The position numbers and the translations under genes were made by a program. 15,661 nt of DNA from Candidatus Heimdallarchaeota archaeon. Its GTDB lineage: Archaea; Asgardarchaeota; Heimdallarchaeia; Heimdallarchaeales; Kariarchaeaceae. The notes below the pieces were generated by a model. The model did no database searches. It was not told the DNA's origin and saw only the letters and a program-made list of their open reading frames with translations. Where the stretch lies: positions 1 to 15,661 of the forward strand of contig WAMJ01000055.1 of assembly GCA_015522385.1 (NCBI GenBank), given 5' to 3'. Below, in pieces: positions 7,951 to 15,340 of the stretch (within the stretch, counting starts at the first letter, position 1; each line of letters starts with the position of its first letter).

Positions 7951-8523
7951 TCACAGCTGCAGGACGACGACGATAACCACGTACGCAGTCACATAGGTCA
8001 GCACGTAGGCGAGAATGGCAAGCGCCGTCAGACCAACCCACCTCTGATCCCAGTGCTCACTCCACGCATGGAGCAGGATGATCAGCAGACCCAAGAACTC
8101 AGTCACCACAGTGTACGGATTGAAGATGCCCATGAGAAAACCACTGACATCCATGGGATCAATCGGACCAAGCAGCGGCCACAGAACGACCTCCATCCGG
8201 ATCCCGAAGTCCTCGACCAAGTGCAGCAGAGAACCTGCGTACAGAATCAGAACCACCCCTCGACCGTCCTCCCCGTCCCGAACCACACTGCCCCACGTGA
8301 ACAGCACCAAGGTGAGAAACAGTAACGCAGTCAGAACCAGTACGGAGTGACCAAACCAACGCCCACGGCTGAAGAAGATCGCTCCAATCGGCTTGTCGAT
8401 CAGGTCAGGAATCATCGATCCGATGATCATCCAAAGCCTGAACCTCCCTGTCGCCTCACCCCTCGCTCGATTGTACAACGACAGAGCCAAGATGCTGAAA
8501 CCCACGTGCCCCAGTAGGTACAT
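7951..8523 (-). CDS. YdjM/DUF457-like integral membrane protein
   Basis: A 190-residue polytopic membrane protein. GSMIPDLIDKPIG, RGRWFGHSVL and SLLHLVEDF carry the Asp and His pattern of the DUF457/YdjM family of membrane-bound putative metal-dependent hydrolases (DxxD, GHS and HLxxD). About five hydrophobic stretches are visible. The true substrate of this family is not known. The ATG at 8523 (MYLLGH) is chosen because the minus strand reads GGTTTATATC centred 26 bases upstream. An ATG at 8583 would add 20 residues and put the TATA box inside the gene. It converges with the VOC gene and is divergent from the tRNA. Confidence 0.7.
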   Translation of the reverse strand: MYLLGHVGFSILALSLYNRARGEATGRFRLWMIIGSMIPDLIDKPIGAIFFSRGRWFGHSVLVLTALLFLTLVLFTWGSVVRDGEDGRGVVLILYAGSLLHLVEDFGIRMEVVLWPLLGPIDPMDVSGFLMGIFNPYTVVTEFLGLLIILLHAWSEHWDQRWVGLTALAILAYVLTYVTAYVVIVVVLQL

Positions 8524-8544
8524 GACCCAAAACAAGCCCCATCC

Positions 8545-8554
8545 GATATAAACC
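8545..8554 (-). promoter_or_regulatory. TATA box of the YdjM-like gene
   Basis: The minus strand reads GGTTTATATC, centred about 26 bases before the ATG at 8523. Confidence 0.6.
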
Positions 8555-8600
8555 AAACTGAATTGACATATCGGTTTAAGCACAACAGAAACATACTGAA

Positions 8601-8610
8601 AGATATATTA
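8601..8610 (+). promoter_or_regulatory. TATA box of tRNA-Gly
   Basis: AGATATATTA lies about 44 bases before the mature tRNA 5' end, implying a 5' leader of roughly 18 bases removed by RNase P. Confidence 0.55.
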
Positions 8611-8648
8611 ACCTCTTCGAGAATTGAGGACTGAGCATCCCTCACAAC

Positions 8649-8721
8649 GCGACGGTGGTGTTAATGGTTAGCATTCTGGCCTTCCAAGCCAGTGGTCCGG
8701 ATTCGAGTTCCGGCCGTCGCA
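8649..8721 (+). tRNA. tRNA-Gly: tRNA-Gly (anticodon UCC)
   Basis: A 73-base cloverleaf. The acceptor stem is GCGACGG paired with CCGTCGC plus discriminator A. The D arm is GTGT/GCAT with two G-U pairs. The anticodon stem CTGGC/GCCAG encloses the loop CTTCCAA, giving anticodon TCC. The variable loop is TGGT, and the T arm is CCGGA/TCCGG around TTCGAGT. All stems pair fully. There is no intron and the 3' CCA is not encoded, as is usual in many archaea. It reads glycine GGA and, by wobble, GGG codons. Confidence 0.97.
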
Positions 8722-8774
8722 TTTCAAGACCTGTACATATAATATTTTATATTTCACACTACTATTTCTCTCTG

Positions 8775-8780
8775 TTTTTT
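8775..8780 (+). terminator. Possible oligo-T terminator of the tRNA transcript
   Basis: Six consecutive T lie 54 bases past the tRNA, within a T-rich stretch. Archaeal RNA polymerase often terminates at such tracts. No hairpin is required or seen. Confidence 0.35.
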
Positions 8781-9260
8781 CCACATCGAATTCAACAAGT
8801 TGTCACGTGGACTATCTCTCAGAAATAAGAGATTGAGCTGGTTAAGACTAATCATATCATCATTAAGCGGAGAAGGATAGCTCTATTCCATCTCTCTTCA
8901 TGCTCTCTAATCCCCCTCCGTCTATTCTTCAGGATGATTTGGTACTGATCTCTGAGGTTACGGTTACGGCCTTCTTATATTAGGTGAGGTATGTTCTAAC
9001 TGTTTTCTACCTTGTGGTCATCACTAGTCAGAGTATCAACCTTGAAAGTCGGTGCAGTTCCTGTCAGAACTCTGCTATTCCATCACTTGTCACGTTCTCT
9101 CAGCTCCCCCTCATCTCATCATCCATTTCTGTCCTCTACTCATCTCTGGCCATCTTCTAATCATTCCCGTTCTCTCTACCGAGTTTCCCGTCATCCCTCG
9201 TACATTGACAAAAACAGCAAAATCGTGTAAATCGTTGGCGATTGCTGGAATGCCATTCCT

Positions 9261-9270
9261 AAGATACTTA
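9261..9270 (+). promoter_or_regulatory. Weak TATA box before the prenyltransferase-fold gene
   Basis: AAGATACTTA is centred about 28 bases before the ATG at 9294. It is weaker than the other TATA boxes in the window. Confidence 0.35.
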
Positions 9271-9293
9271 TGGGGCTAACATTCCTGAAGGTC

Positions 9294-10157
9294 ATGGACG
9301 ATATACCCACGCTGTCCGAGATCGAGGAGATGGGTAGGGCTGAGTTGAGCCTGCTGATGGCACGGTACGGTGTCGACACGGTGTACTTCGCCGTGGACGG
9401 TACTCATCGCTTTGCCCACGAGGTCCTGCGTGACCGGTTCTCTCCTGAGTCGTACTTTGAGTTGGTGAAGGACGCGTTCATCCGCTCGATCACGTCGCTG
9501 ATCACCCATGGCTTCAGGAAGATCATAGTTCTTCTGCACGACGCTACGTCGTTCTCCCGTGGGAGGGAGTATCTGGATAAGGCGATCAAGCTGGGAGTGA
9601 GGCCCCTGTGGGCTGATCGGTCGTACGGTGAATTCTACAGCCGCTATGGTATCCAAGTCCGTTTCAGCGGGTTCAACGAGCTGTACTCCGAGGGCGGCTA
9701 TCCCGAGGTGGTGGAGCACATGCGTGAGCTGGAGGAGGAGACATCTGGCAACACCGAGGTCATCCTGTCGTTCTACTCATGCTTCCTCCCCTCCGATGAT
9801 GCAGTTCGTCTGGGATGGCTCATGCAGGAGGATGGTGACAAGGAGGCTCTGATCGAGCGGCTGTACGGTCCCGGTATCGACTCGGTAGACGTCTCTCTGT
9901 ACTTCGGTAAGCCCCGTGGCAAGGTTTCCCCGCTGCTGATCGGGGACGGTGCACTTCACTTGTACATGCGTCAGCCCTCGCTCTACCTCAATGACCTGAT
10001 CGTCCGGCGTGCGATCTGGTACACGCTGCTGAACAAGCGGTCGGTTCGGGACAGCTACACTGACTACACAAAGATGACGCAGGTCTTCCTCGACCTCCCC
10101 GAGTCCAAGTTCTTCTGGGGTGAGGGAGCGTATCTGCAGGACATCTACAGGGAATAG
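9294..10157 (+). CDS. cis-prenyltransferase-fold diterpene synthase/transferase, Rv3378c-like
   Basis: A 287-residue soluble protein. YFAVDGTHRF (31-40) corresponds to the first catalytic block of the cis-prenyltransferase fold; D35 matches the catalytic Asp (D34 in Rv3378c, FDGTRRW). The later block SPLLIGDGALHLYMRQPSLY then LNDLIVRRAIW aligns with Rv3378c (PLLSSGKTSLYF, APSYYMTETTLRRILY). The RTSGExRxS signature by which undecaprenyl diphosphate synthases bind isopentenyl diphosphate is absent. This points away from chain elongation and toward removal of diphosphate from a cyclised prenyl substrate, with transfer to water or, as in M. tuberculosis, adenosine. The partner would be the cyclase about 1 kb downstream. 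ATG 9294 is preferred over 9270 from the TATA spacing. Arg codons are mostly CGN, unlike neighbouring genes. Confidence 0.8.
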   Translation: MDDIPTLSEIEEMGRAELSLLMARYGVDTVYFAVDGTHRFAHEVLRDRFSPESYFELVKDAFIRSITSLITHGFRKIIVLLHDATSFSRGREYLDKAIKLGVRPLWADRSYGEFYSRYGIQVRFSGFNELYSEGGYPEVVEHMRELEEETSGNTEVILSFYSCFLPSDDAVRLGWLMQEDGDKEALIERLYGPGIDSVDVSLYFGKPRGKVSPLLIGDGALHLYMRQPSLYLNDLIVRRAIWYTLLNKRSVRDSYTDYTKMTQVFLDLPESKFFWGEGAYLQDIYRE

Positions 10158-10231
10158 CCGTACTATCAACTTGAATTCTGCGGTGTCTGTACACGCTTCC
10201 AACATAGATATCGAACTCCTGAGGTTACACT

Positions 10232-10329
10232 GAGAACAGATTGTACGTGACGCACTATTGTCTTTCAAGAGCTCCTTTGGATCTGCAGAGAACAGAGTGT
10301 GCGTGATGCACTCTTGTCATTCAAGAGTT
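10232..10329. repeat. Imperfect 42-bp direct repeat, two copies plus a decayed third
   Basis: 10232-10273 and 10288-10329 both begin GAGAACAGA and end TCAAGAG plus two to three bases, matching at about 36 of 42 positions. A more diverged third copy with GATTGTGACGCAGTCTTGTC follows near 10345-10385. Confidence 0.8.
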
Positions 10330-10440
10330 ACGGGAATTCGGGAAAGATGAGAGAGATTGTGACGCAGTCTTGTCGTCCAGTAGCTACTGGATACCTGCAG
10401 AGATGAGAGAGGATCGGCGAATCCTCGTTCCATAAGCGGT

Positions 10441-10540
10441 CACTATGCAGTTGACTTGGACACTGTGCCGTTGAATTGGAAGTAATGGCAGTTGACCTGG
10501 ATGAGGTATGTGGTCACTATACCGTTGACTTAGAAATAAT
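10441..10540. repeat. Degenerate repeats around GTTGACTTGGA
   Basis: GTTGA(C/A)(C/T)T-type motifs begin at 10450, 10470, 10491 and 10524, several preceded by CACTATGC, CACTGTGC or CACTATAC. Spacing is 20-33 bases, so this is a decayed tandem array. Confidence 0.65.
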
Positions 10541-10610
10541 ATCCGTGGGTCAGACTATCGTTTCCCCTTATTCCCAAACCTGTTCTGGCACGGATGGGGA
10601 GAAGACGGTC

Positions 10611-10690
10611 ATGTATGCTTACCGGGACATGTATGCTTACCGGGACATGTATGCTTACCGGGACATGTATGCTTACCGGGACATGTGTAG
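10611..10690. repeat. Four perfect 18-bp tandem repeats
   Basis: ATGTATGCTTACCGGGAC is repeated without change at 10611, 10629, 10647 and 10665, followed by a partial fifth. The unit is a multiple of three and reads MYAYRD in one frame, but the surrounding open frame (10476-10694) shows no other sign of being a gene. Confidence 0.97.
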
Positions 10691-10959
10691 GTAGTAACTA
10701 GGGTCTATCCCAACTTTGTCAAGTGTTTCTATGTGCAAGGGTCAAATGGTCAGGGGCACATCGGTGTTCAGTCTCTATGGCCTGTCCGTGAGGGGAAATT
10801 GCCTGTGTCGATGCAAGGTCCCATGCTTCTCCGTCTGATCATCGGGGCAGATCATGGATTTTCCCTATACACGTACCCTCTCTGGCATTTTTCAGCTGAG
10901 GAATGCACCCGGGGTGGAGGTTGTTCTTTCCTGAAAAAATTTTAATGTAGGAATAAATG

Positions 10960-10969
10960 CTATAAATAG
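10960..10969 (+). promoter_or_regulatory. Distal TATA box upstream of the cyclase gene
   Basis: CTATAAATAG is a near-ideal archaeal TATA box. Transcription from it would start near 10989, giving a 5' leader of about 150 bases before the GTG at 11140. Confidence 0.5.
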
Positions 10970-11053
10970 GGGGTGCGTAGGATATGCGGAATTGCTTTCG
11001 GTGAAGAAACCAAACCTCCTTATTGCATATTTGTTGTAGAACTCTGTTCACTT

Positions 11054-11069
11054 CGAAAGCTATAAAAAG
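11054..11069 (+). promoter_or_regulatory. Proximal BRE/TATA box upstream of the cyclase gene
   Basis: CGAAAG (11054-11059) followed by CTATAAAAAG (11060-11069) forms an excellent archaeal BRE-TATA pair. The expected start site near 11090 coincides with an ATG at 11091 that opens only a five-codon frame (MRCSH, stop), one base out of phase with the cyclase. Confidence 0.65.
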
Positions 11070-11139
11070 CTTGGGGATAATTGTATCGGTATGAGGTGTT
11101 CGCATTAAGAATTGGATCGAGTACACGATAGACAAATCC

Positions 11140-12657
11140 GTGTCTAATCTGAGGACTGGATCCATGGAAGGGGTGATCTACGACACCGCTGTCATCGCCT
11201 CTATCCCCAACAACCTCGGCTACAGTTACTTCCCGGACCAAGTCAAGAAGGTTCTGTCCCTGCAGTTCACGGACGGATCGTGGGGGGCGAACTTCTACCA
11301 CCCGTTCGACAGGCTCCTCACCACCTCCTCGGTCCTGTACATGATGTCAGAGCTGAACCTCCACGAGGGAGCGTACCAAGACCAGTTCGAGAGGGGACTG
11401 GGCTGGATCACCGAGAACAACAACCTGATCTACAACTCCAAGTTCCCGCTGCCAGTGGGTTTTGAGTTCCTGTACACGCACTTCCTGAGCACGATCATGG
11501 CCAAGATTGGTGGGGCAAATGTCTCCTTCACCAAGCTGGAGAAGTCGAGGCAGAAGAAGCTCGAGCTCCTCGGGGGCTATCTCTACGCGGTGTACAACCC
11601 GCTGTTCTACTCCATGGAGGGCATCGTCGACCGCAAGGAGGAAGCGGAGCAGCTGGCCACCTACCTGAGTAAGAACGGTGCACTGGCCGCCAGCCCCGCC
11701 AGCAGCTCGGTGTTCCTGAGGTACAAGGTCAAGAGCGTGCTCCCCAAGGTCATGCGCTACCTCAGGCAGGACGCTCTGCAGGACAACGGGCTGTTCTACC
11801 ACTTCGGGGACTATACCTACTTCAACATTGCCTACTCCCTGTACCCGCTGGTTAAGTCGGGCTACAAGTTCCACTCGGGTGTTCGCAAGCCCATCGAGCT
11901 TCTGGACAAGTACTGGCAGAAGGAGGGCATCTCCTTCGGGTACTCCTTCCCCGTGCTGGATGCGGACGACACGGCAATCGCCCTCTTGGTCAAGAATTAT
12001 CTGGGAATACCAGGGACCCGGGAGAAGCTGAAGGCGCTGAAGTACTACGAGGACGAGACCTACTTCAAGACGTATTTCGTGGAGAACGACCCTGCACTCC
12101 TGACGAACATGCACGTCCTTGAGGTACTGCTGAACATGCCCGACCCCGACTTCGAGGAGGGCAGGGAGAAGCTCATCAGGTTCATCAAGGGAATAGGCAA
12201 GAACGTCAACTCTAACAGCAAGTACATCGGCTCCCCCCTGATCCAGCAGTCGTCCATCATCCTGTCCTCCGTCCCACACCTCCCCGACATCGGATCGTTC
12301 TACTGCCGCAGGCTGGAGGAGGGGTTGAGGAAGCAGTTGCACGTCAACGAGCGGATAACCACAGAGGAGATCTCGCACTCTCTCCTCGCCCTGCTCTTCT
12401 CACGGAGCCACGGCATCGACGTGGACGACGGACTGATCCACTCGCTCTACGTCATCGTCCTCTCGCGGGTGGACAACAACGGGGACTTCAGGCGGAACTT
12501 CCTCTGGACCTCCAAGGTGCAGTACACCCCTGCAGAGGTGGACAAGAGCTACACGCTCTCTGCCATCTACCTCTATCAGAAGACCTTCGAACGTATCTCA
12601 GCAAAGACACCGGCGTTCTCGAAATCTAGTATTACCGAATCTCTTTTCGGAGACTGA
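11140..12657 (+). CDS. Class II diterpene cyclase (copalyl/tuberculosinyl diphosphate synthase-like)
   Basis: A 505-residue protein of the class II terpene cyclase family. These enzymes protonate the terminal double bond of geranylgeranyl diphosphate and build a bicyclic diphosphate without losing the diphosphate. The acid motif DxDD is intact as DADDTA (274-279). Other blocks match M. tuberculosis Rv3377c as I recall it: IYDTAVIA, DGSWGANF, DRLLTTSSV, VGFEF, FKTYF and TNMHVL, and TEEISHSLLAL. No class I DDxxD metal motif is seen, so the diphosphate should survive for the Rv3378c-like protein to act on. The GTG at 11140 is the first standard start, but the frame is open and helix-like for 15 further codons upstream, so the N-terminus is probably incomplete. 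The product's ring stereochemistry cannot be predicted. Confidence 0.9.
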   Translation: MSNLRTGSMEGVIYDTAVIASIPNNLGYSYFPDQVKKVLSLQFTDGSWGANFYHPFDRLLTTSSVLYMMSELNLHEGAYQDQFERGLGWITENNNLIYNSKFPLPVGFEFLYTHFLSTIMAKIGGANVSFTKLEKSRQKKLELLGGYLYAVYNPLFYSMEGIVDRKEEAEQLATYLSKNGALAASPASSSVFLRYKVKSVLPKVMRYLRQDALQDNGLFYHFGDYTYFNIAYSLYPLVKSGYKFHSGVRKPIELLDKYWQKEGISFGYSFPVLDADDTAIALLVKNYLGIPGTREKLKALKYYEDETYFKTYFVENDPALLTNMHVLEVLLNMPDPDFEEGREKLIRFIKGIGKNVNSNSKYIGSPLIQQSSIILSSVPHLPDIGSFYCRRLEEGLRKQLHVNERITTEEISHSLLALLFSRSHGIDVDDGLIHSLYVIVLSRVDNNGDFRRNFLWTSKVQYTPAEVDKSYTLSAIYLYQKTFERISAKTPAFSKSSITESLFGD

Positions 12658-12749
12658 GAGCTGGCTTGTTGTATAACTTAATCAACAAGAGTCTACCCAT
12701 GCAAATATCTGAAGAAAATATTGAGAAAAATCTCTTTTTCATGAATAGC

Positions 12750-12757
12750 CTTATAGG
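12750..12757 (+). promoter_or_regulatory. Possible TATA box before the 332-residue membrane protein
   Basis: CTTATAGG is centred about 30 bases before the ATG at 12784. GGGATAAGG just before the ATG could also serve as a ribosome binding site. Confidence 0.35.
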
Positions 12758-12783
12758 AGTTAGTACCACCGGTAGGGATAAGG

Positions 12784-13782
12784 ATGCTCGAAATCTTCCA
12801 AATTTTCTCAATTGTCTCCCTGGTGCTGATCACTCCCAGCACGTACCTCTTCATGAGGGGAAATCGAACTGTGGGATACGCCCTCGTCTTCGGGCTAAGT
12901 ACAATCTCCTACGTGTTCTTCGCACTCAACATAGGGATGTCATACCCGTGGTACACCTACTTCTATCCCCTCGTTCACCTAGTTATCGTTACCTCTACCG
13001 TCATCTTCGCCCTGAACAGCATCAGCAGGTTCTACGAGTCATTCAATGACATCGACCTCCTCCTCGCTGGATTTTTTACTATCAACTTCTTCGTCTGGAC
13101 ACTTATGTACTTCCTCGATGTCATCACGATCGGGAGAACCACACAGGATCCGTTGGTAGGATACTGGATACGGTTTATCGGCACGCTCATCTTCTCCGTG
13201 GGTGCGGGGAACGGCATACCAGTCTACCTCATCGGGAAAAATCTCTTCGGCAGGGACCAAGGAGTCAGCAAGTTCTGGCAGTATACTTTCATCCTCATGT
13301 ACGGGATGTCCATCGGCTCGAACCTCTCACACGTCTCGGAGCACCCCGTCATCACCTTCGAGCCTGGATTGCAGTTCGTCTTCTCCTCACCCGATATAGC
13401 GACTGCAGGAGCGGTCGTGAGCATACTCGTCTTTATCGCTCCGTACATAGTCTTCCTGTCCCAGGTAAGATCCAGCCGCCGATTCATCAGATCACTCAAC
13501 AAGGGAAGCAACAGCATAGACCCCTACAAGTCACAGCAACTCTTCATCCTCGAGGTATCAGTCTATGTCTACCTCCTCGCTACCGTTCTCTCATTCAGCC
13601 TCCTGATCGTTCCGTACTACATCCCGCAGCTCATCCTGCCCCATGCACTCAACCAGCTCCTGAGTACACCATTCATCCTCGCCCTCGTCGTGATGTTCTA
13701 CCTCGCCTTCCGCAACCCGCAGGAATTCAGACCGAACATCTTCAACTGGGAGAAGTTCACAAGGCATGAGTCCACAGAGTAA
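12784..13782 (+). CDS. Polytopic membrane protein of unknown function
   Basis: A 332-residue protein with eight or nine hydrophobic segments, at about residues 4-22, 28-50, 56-77, 90-113, 127-150, 164-180, 203-225, 251-275 and 288-307. The C-terminus after the last segment is short (NPQEFRPNIFNWEKF). No catalytic or transport motif is recognised. It starts 126 bases after the cyclase and has its own weak promoter, so a link to diterpenoid export is possible but unsupported. Its codon use (AGG and CGN Arg, C-ending codons) resembles the neighbouring plus-strand genes. Confidence 0.7.
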   Translation: MLEIFQIFSIVSLVLITPSTYLFMRGNRTVGYALVFGLSTISYVFFALNIGMSYPWYTYFYPLVHLVIVTSTVIFALNSISRFYESFNDIDLLLAGFFTINFFVWTLMYFLDVITIGRTTQDPLVGYWIRFIGTLIFSVGAGNGIPVYLIGKNLFGRDQGVSKFWQYTFILMYGMSIGSNLSHVSEHPVITFEPGLQFVFSSPDIATAGAVVSILVFIAPYIVFLSQVRSSRRFIRSLNKGSNSIDPYKSQQLFILEVSVYVYLLATVLSFSLLIVPYYIPQLILPHALNQLLSTPFILALVVMFYLAFRNPQEFRPNIFNWEKFTRHESTE

Positions 13783-14026
13783 AAATGATGAACTGGTAGA
13801 AGGTTAGCAAAGTAAGGAGACTCGATCTCCAATGAAACTACTTATATTCTAATAGATTCTAATATCATAGAACATCAAGAGCATGAAGAATTTTGTAAAT
13901 ATTTTTCACGATACCAGTTAAGCCCAAATATGGCTGAACTAGTCAACGCTTGTATTATGCCCAATTATCTGCCATTGGCAAATCCAAGGTGCCTATAAAT
14001 CATATGGAACTTTTCCTCCCAGATAA

Positions 14027-14036
14027 CTTTTAAAGC
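14027..14036 (+). promoter_or_regulatory. TATA box before the 385-residue membrane protein
   Basis: CTTTTAAAGC is centred about 38 bases before the ATG at 14069. This implies a leader of about 12 bases containing GGTGA, so this mRNA may carry a Shine-Dalgarno site, unlike most genes here. Confidence 0.45.
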
Positions 14037-14068
14037 ACCATTCTAATTAACTCCATACAGGTGACAAT

Positions 14069-15226
14069 ATGGCACTAGCTGAAATCGCAGACTTAATATT
14101 TACCATTGCCGCCGCAGAGGTAAACCTGATCCTTATTATAGTAGGGATCTACCTCTTGGTTAATGGTACGAAAAAGCAGATGAACAACCTGAAGATCCTT
14201 GGTATCGCATTCCTCCTTGTGGGATTGTCGGTCTTCGCTTTGGTCGCTTTCGGATTGACACTCTCGCAGATCACAATTCCTACCTACTTGGGGATCGCCC
14301 TGTACGGACCGTTCATCTACATGACCTTCCACCGTGAGAAGGAAGACTCCAAGGCCAAGCTGATGGTCGCCCTGATCTTTGTCTTCTTCCTGCTAAAGGC
14401 ATATTTCGGGACTTTTGAGAACCAGTCAACGCTGTACTTTAATCTCAGTCAGATCTCGACTATTCTGGTAACAGCAACTCCAGCTGCATGGCTTGGATAC
14501 TCAGCTACAGACGCATATTCAAAACTGAAAGACGTGGACGTAGAGCCTTATCTTCGAAAGAGACTATGGATTATGGGATTCGTTTCATATGTATATGCGA
14601 TTGGGGTTACTGTCGCCCGGGTCTTGGTTATCACTTTCCAGACCAATACCCAATCAGGTACAAACCTCACAGGTGCTGTGATCAGTATACTCATCGCGTT
14701 CTACCTCTCGGTCTTCGCCATCGGGATGCTGCTGGTGTGGGTTATGCCAAACTTCTTCAAGAATTTCCTAAATAGGGGCTACCAATCACAACAGGAAGTG
14801 CAGGTTGAGATAGATAACAAGGATTCTATCGAGAATCTAATCACCGAGGAGATAAAGACCCAGCAAGAGAAAGCAGACATTCAGGACAAATCTTTTGATG
14901 ACTTCAAAGAGGAACTAAAGCAGCTGGTAAAGATAGGATATGATGTCAAAACAGATATTGATATGTTCACATACCTAGGGCAGGCGCTGTCACAAAAGAC
15001 TGGAAGAATGCTTATAGTCTGCAAGGGTATTTTCAGACATGTCGTCCTCGATGAATTCGGTGAACTCAGACCCAATATAGACCTCTCCCAGTGGATTCAA
15101 GCACTGACCAATCACCTCCCTGATCGACTGAGCAAGATAAGGGTTGATAACTCAGAGGAGATATCGAGGGAGATAATAGACGAGTTACTCAAGAATCAGT
15201 CTATTATTACCATAACCGCAATCTAG
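14069..15226 (+). CDS. 7-TM protein with cytoplasmic coiled-coil and unknown C-terminal domain
   Basis: A 385-residue protein. Seven hydrophobic segments lie at about residues 10-31, 42-64, 69-86, 96-112, 127-144, 165-189 and 200-225. A charged helix (about 238-300, rich in Glu, Lys and Gln) follows, then a small domain (about 305-385) with GRMLIVCKGIFRHVVLDEFG and ending SIITITAI. The plan of seven TM segments plus a soluble tail recalls the protein at 4420-5550, but the tails do not look alike. The function is unknown; a sensor or receptor is a guess from topology. AT-richer codons than the upstream genes are noticeable. It ends 114 bases before the CRISPR array. Confidence 0.7.
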   Translation: MALAEIADLIFTIAAAEVNLILIIVGIYLLVNGTKKQMNNLKILGIAFLLVGLSVFALVAFGLTLSQITIPTYLGIALYGPFIYMTFHREKEDSKAKLMVALIFVFFLLKAYFGTFENQSTLYFNLSQISTILVTATPAAWLGYSATDAYSKLKDVDVEPYLRKRLWIMGFVSYVYAIGVTVARVLVITFQTNTQSGTNLTGAVISILIAFYLSVFAIGMLLVWVMPNFFKNFLNRGYQSQQEVQVEIDNKDSIENLITEEIKTQQEKADIQDKSFDDFKEELKQLVKIGYDVKTDIDMFTYLGQALSQKTGRMLIVCKGIFRHVVLDEFGELRPNIDLSQWIQALTNHLPDRLSKIRVDNSEEISREIIDELLKNQSIITITAI

Positions 15227-15340
15227 TATTCAAACTGGTAAGCCCGTTAATTACTGCACAGGAGTATTATAAGGGATAGAGCTAACATAGTGAAGGTACT
15301 CATCGCACCATGGAGAAGGGCGTGAAGGGGTGTCCAGCAT

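Larger units (their letters stand above)
8722..9293. other. Noncoding region before the diterpene gene pair
   Basis: No convincing gene is seen. The plus strand is unusually pyrimidine-rich from about 9093 to 9200. A TATA-like CTTCTTATAT lies at 8971-8980 with no obvious reading frame after it. The last 30 bases hold the likely promoter of the next gene. Confidence 0.6.
10158..11139. other. Repeat-rich noncoding spacer between the diterpene genes
   Basis: About 980 bases with no convincing gene. It contains three unrelated sets of tandem repeats (10232-10329, 10441-10540, 10611-10690) and, at its 3' end, two strong TATA boxes. The reading frame of the cyclase stays open upstream to 11095. 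Confidence 0.6.

Noticed and set aside
8819..8863. Box C/D-like guide RNA on the minus strand (ATGATGA followed by CTGA)
   Set aside because: Only one C and one D box are seen, 45 bases end to end, with no C'/D' pair and no terminal stem; the match could easily be chance.
9012..9230. A 72-codon plus-strand frame rich in Ser, His and Leu
   Set aside because: It reflects the pyrimidine-rich tract; no promoter spacing, domain or plausible composition supports it.
9294..10157. Plain undecaprenyl diphosphate synthase
   Set aside because: The first block (DGTHRF) fits the fold, but the RTSGExRxS region needed for isopentenyl diphosphate binding is missing and the C-terminal half matches Rv3378c better.
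10476..10694. A 72-codon open frame carrying four MYAYRD repeats
   Set aside because: The repeats are a DNA-level 18-bp tandem array, neighbouring repeat sets are out of phase with this frame, and no promoter at the usual distance or recognisable domain supports a gene.
10984..11004. A seven-codon frame (MRNCFR) after the distal TATA box as a leader peptide
   Set aside because: The ATG lies only about 20 bases from the TATA centre, upstream of the expected RNA start, so it would not be in the transcript.
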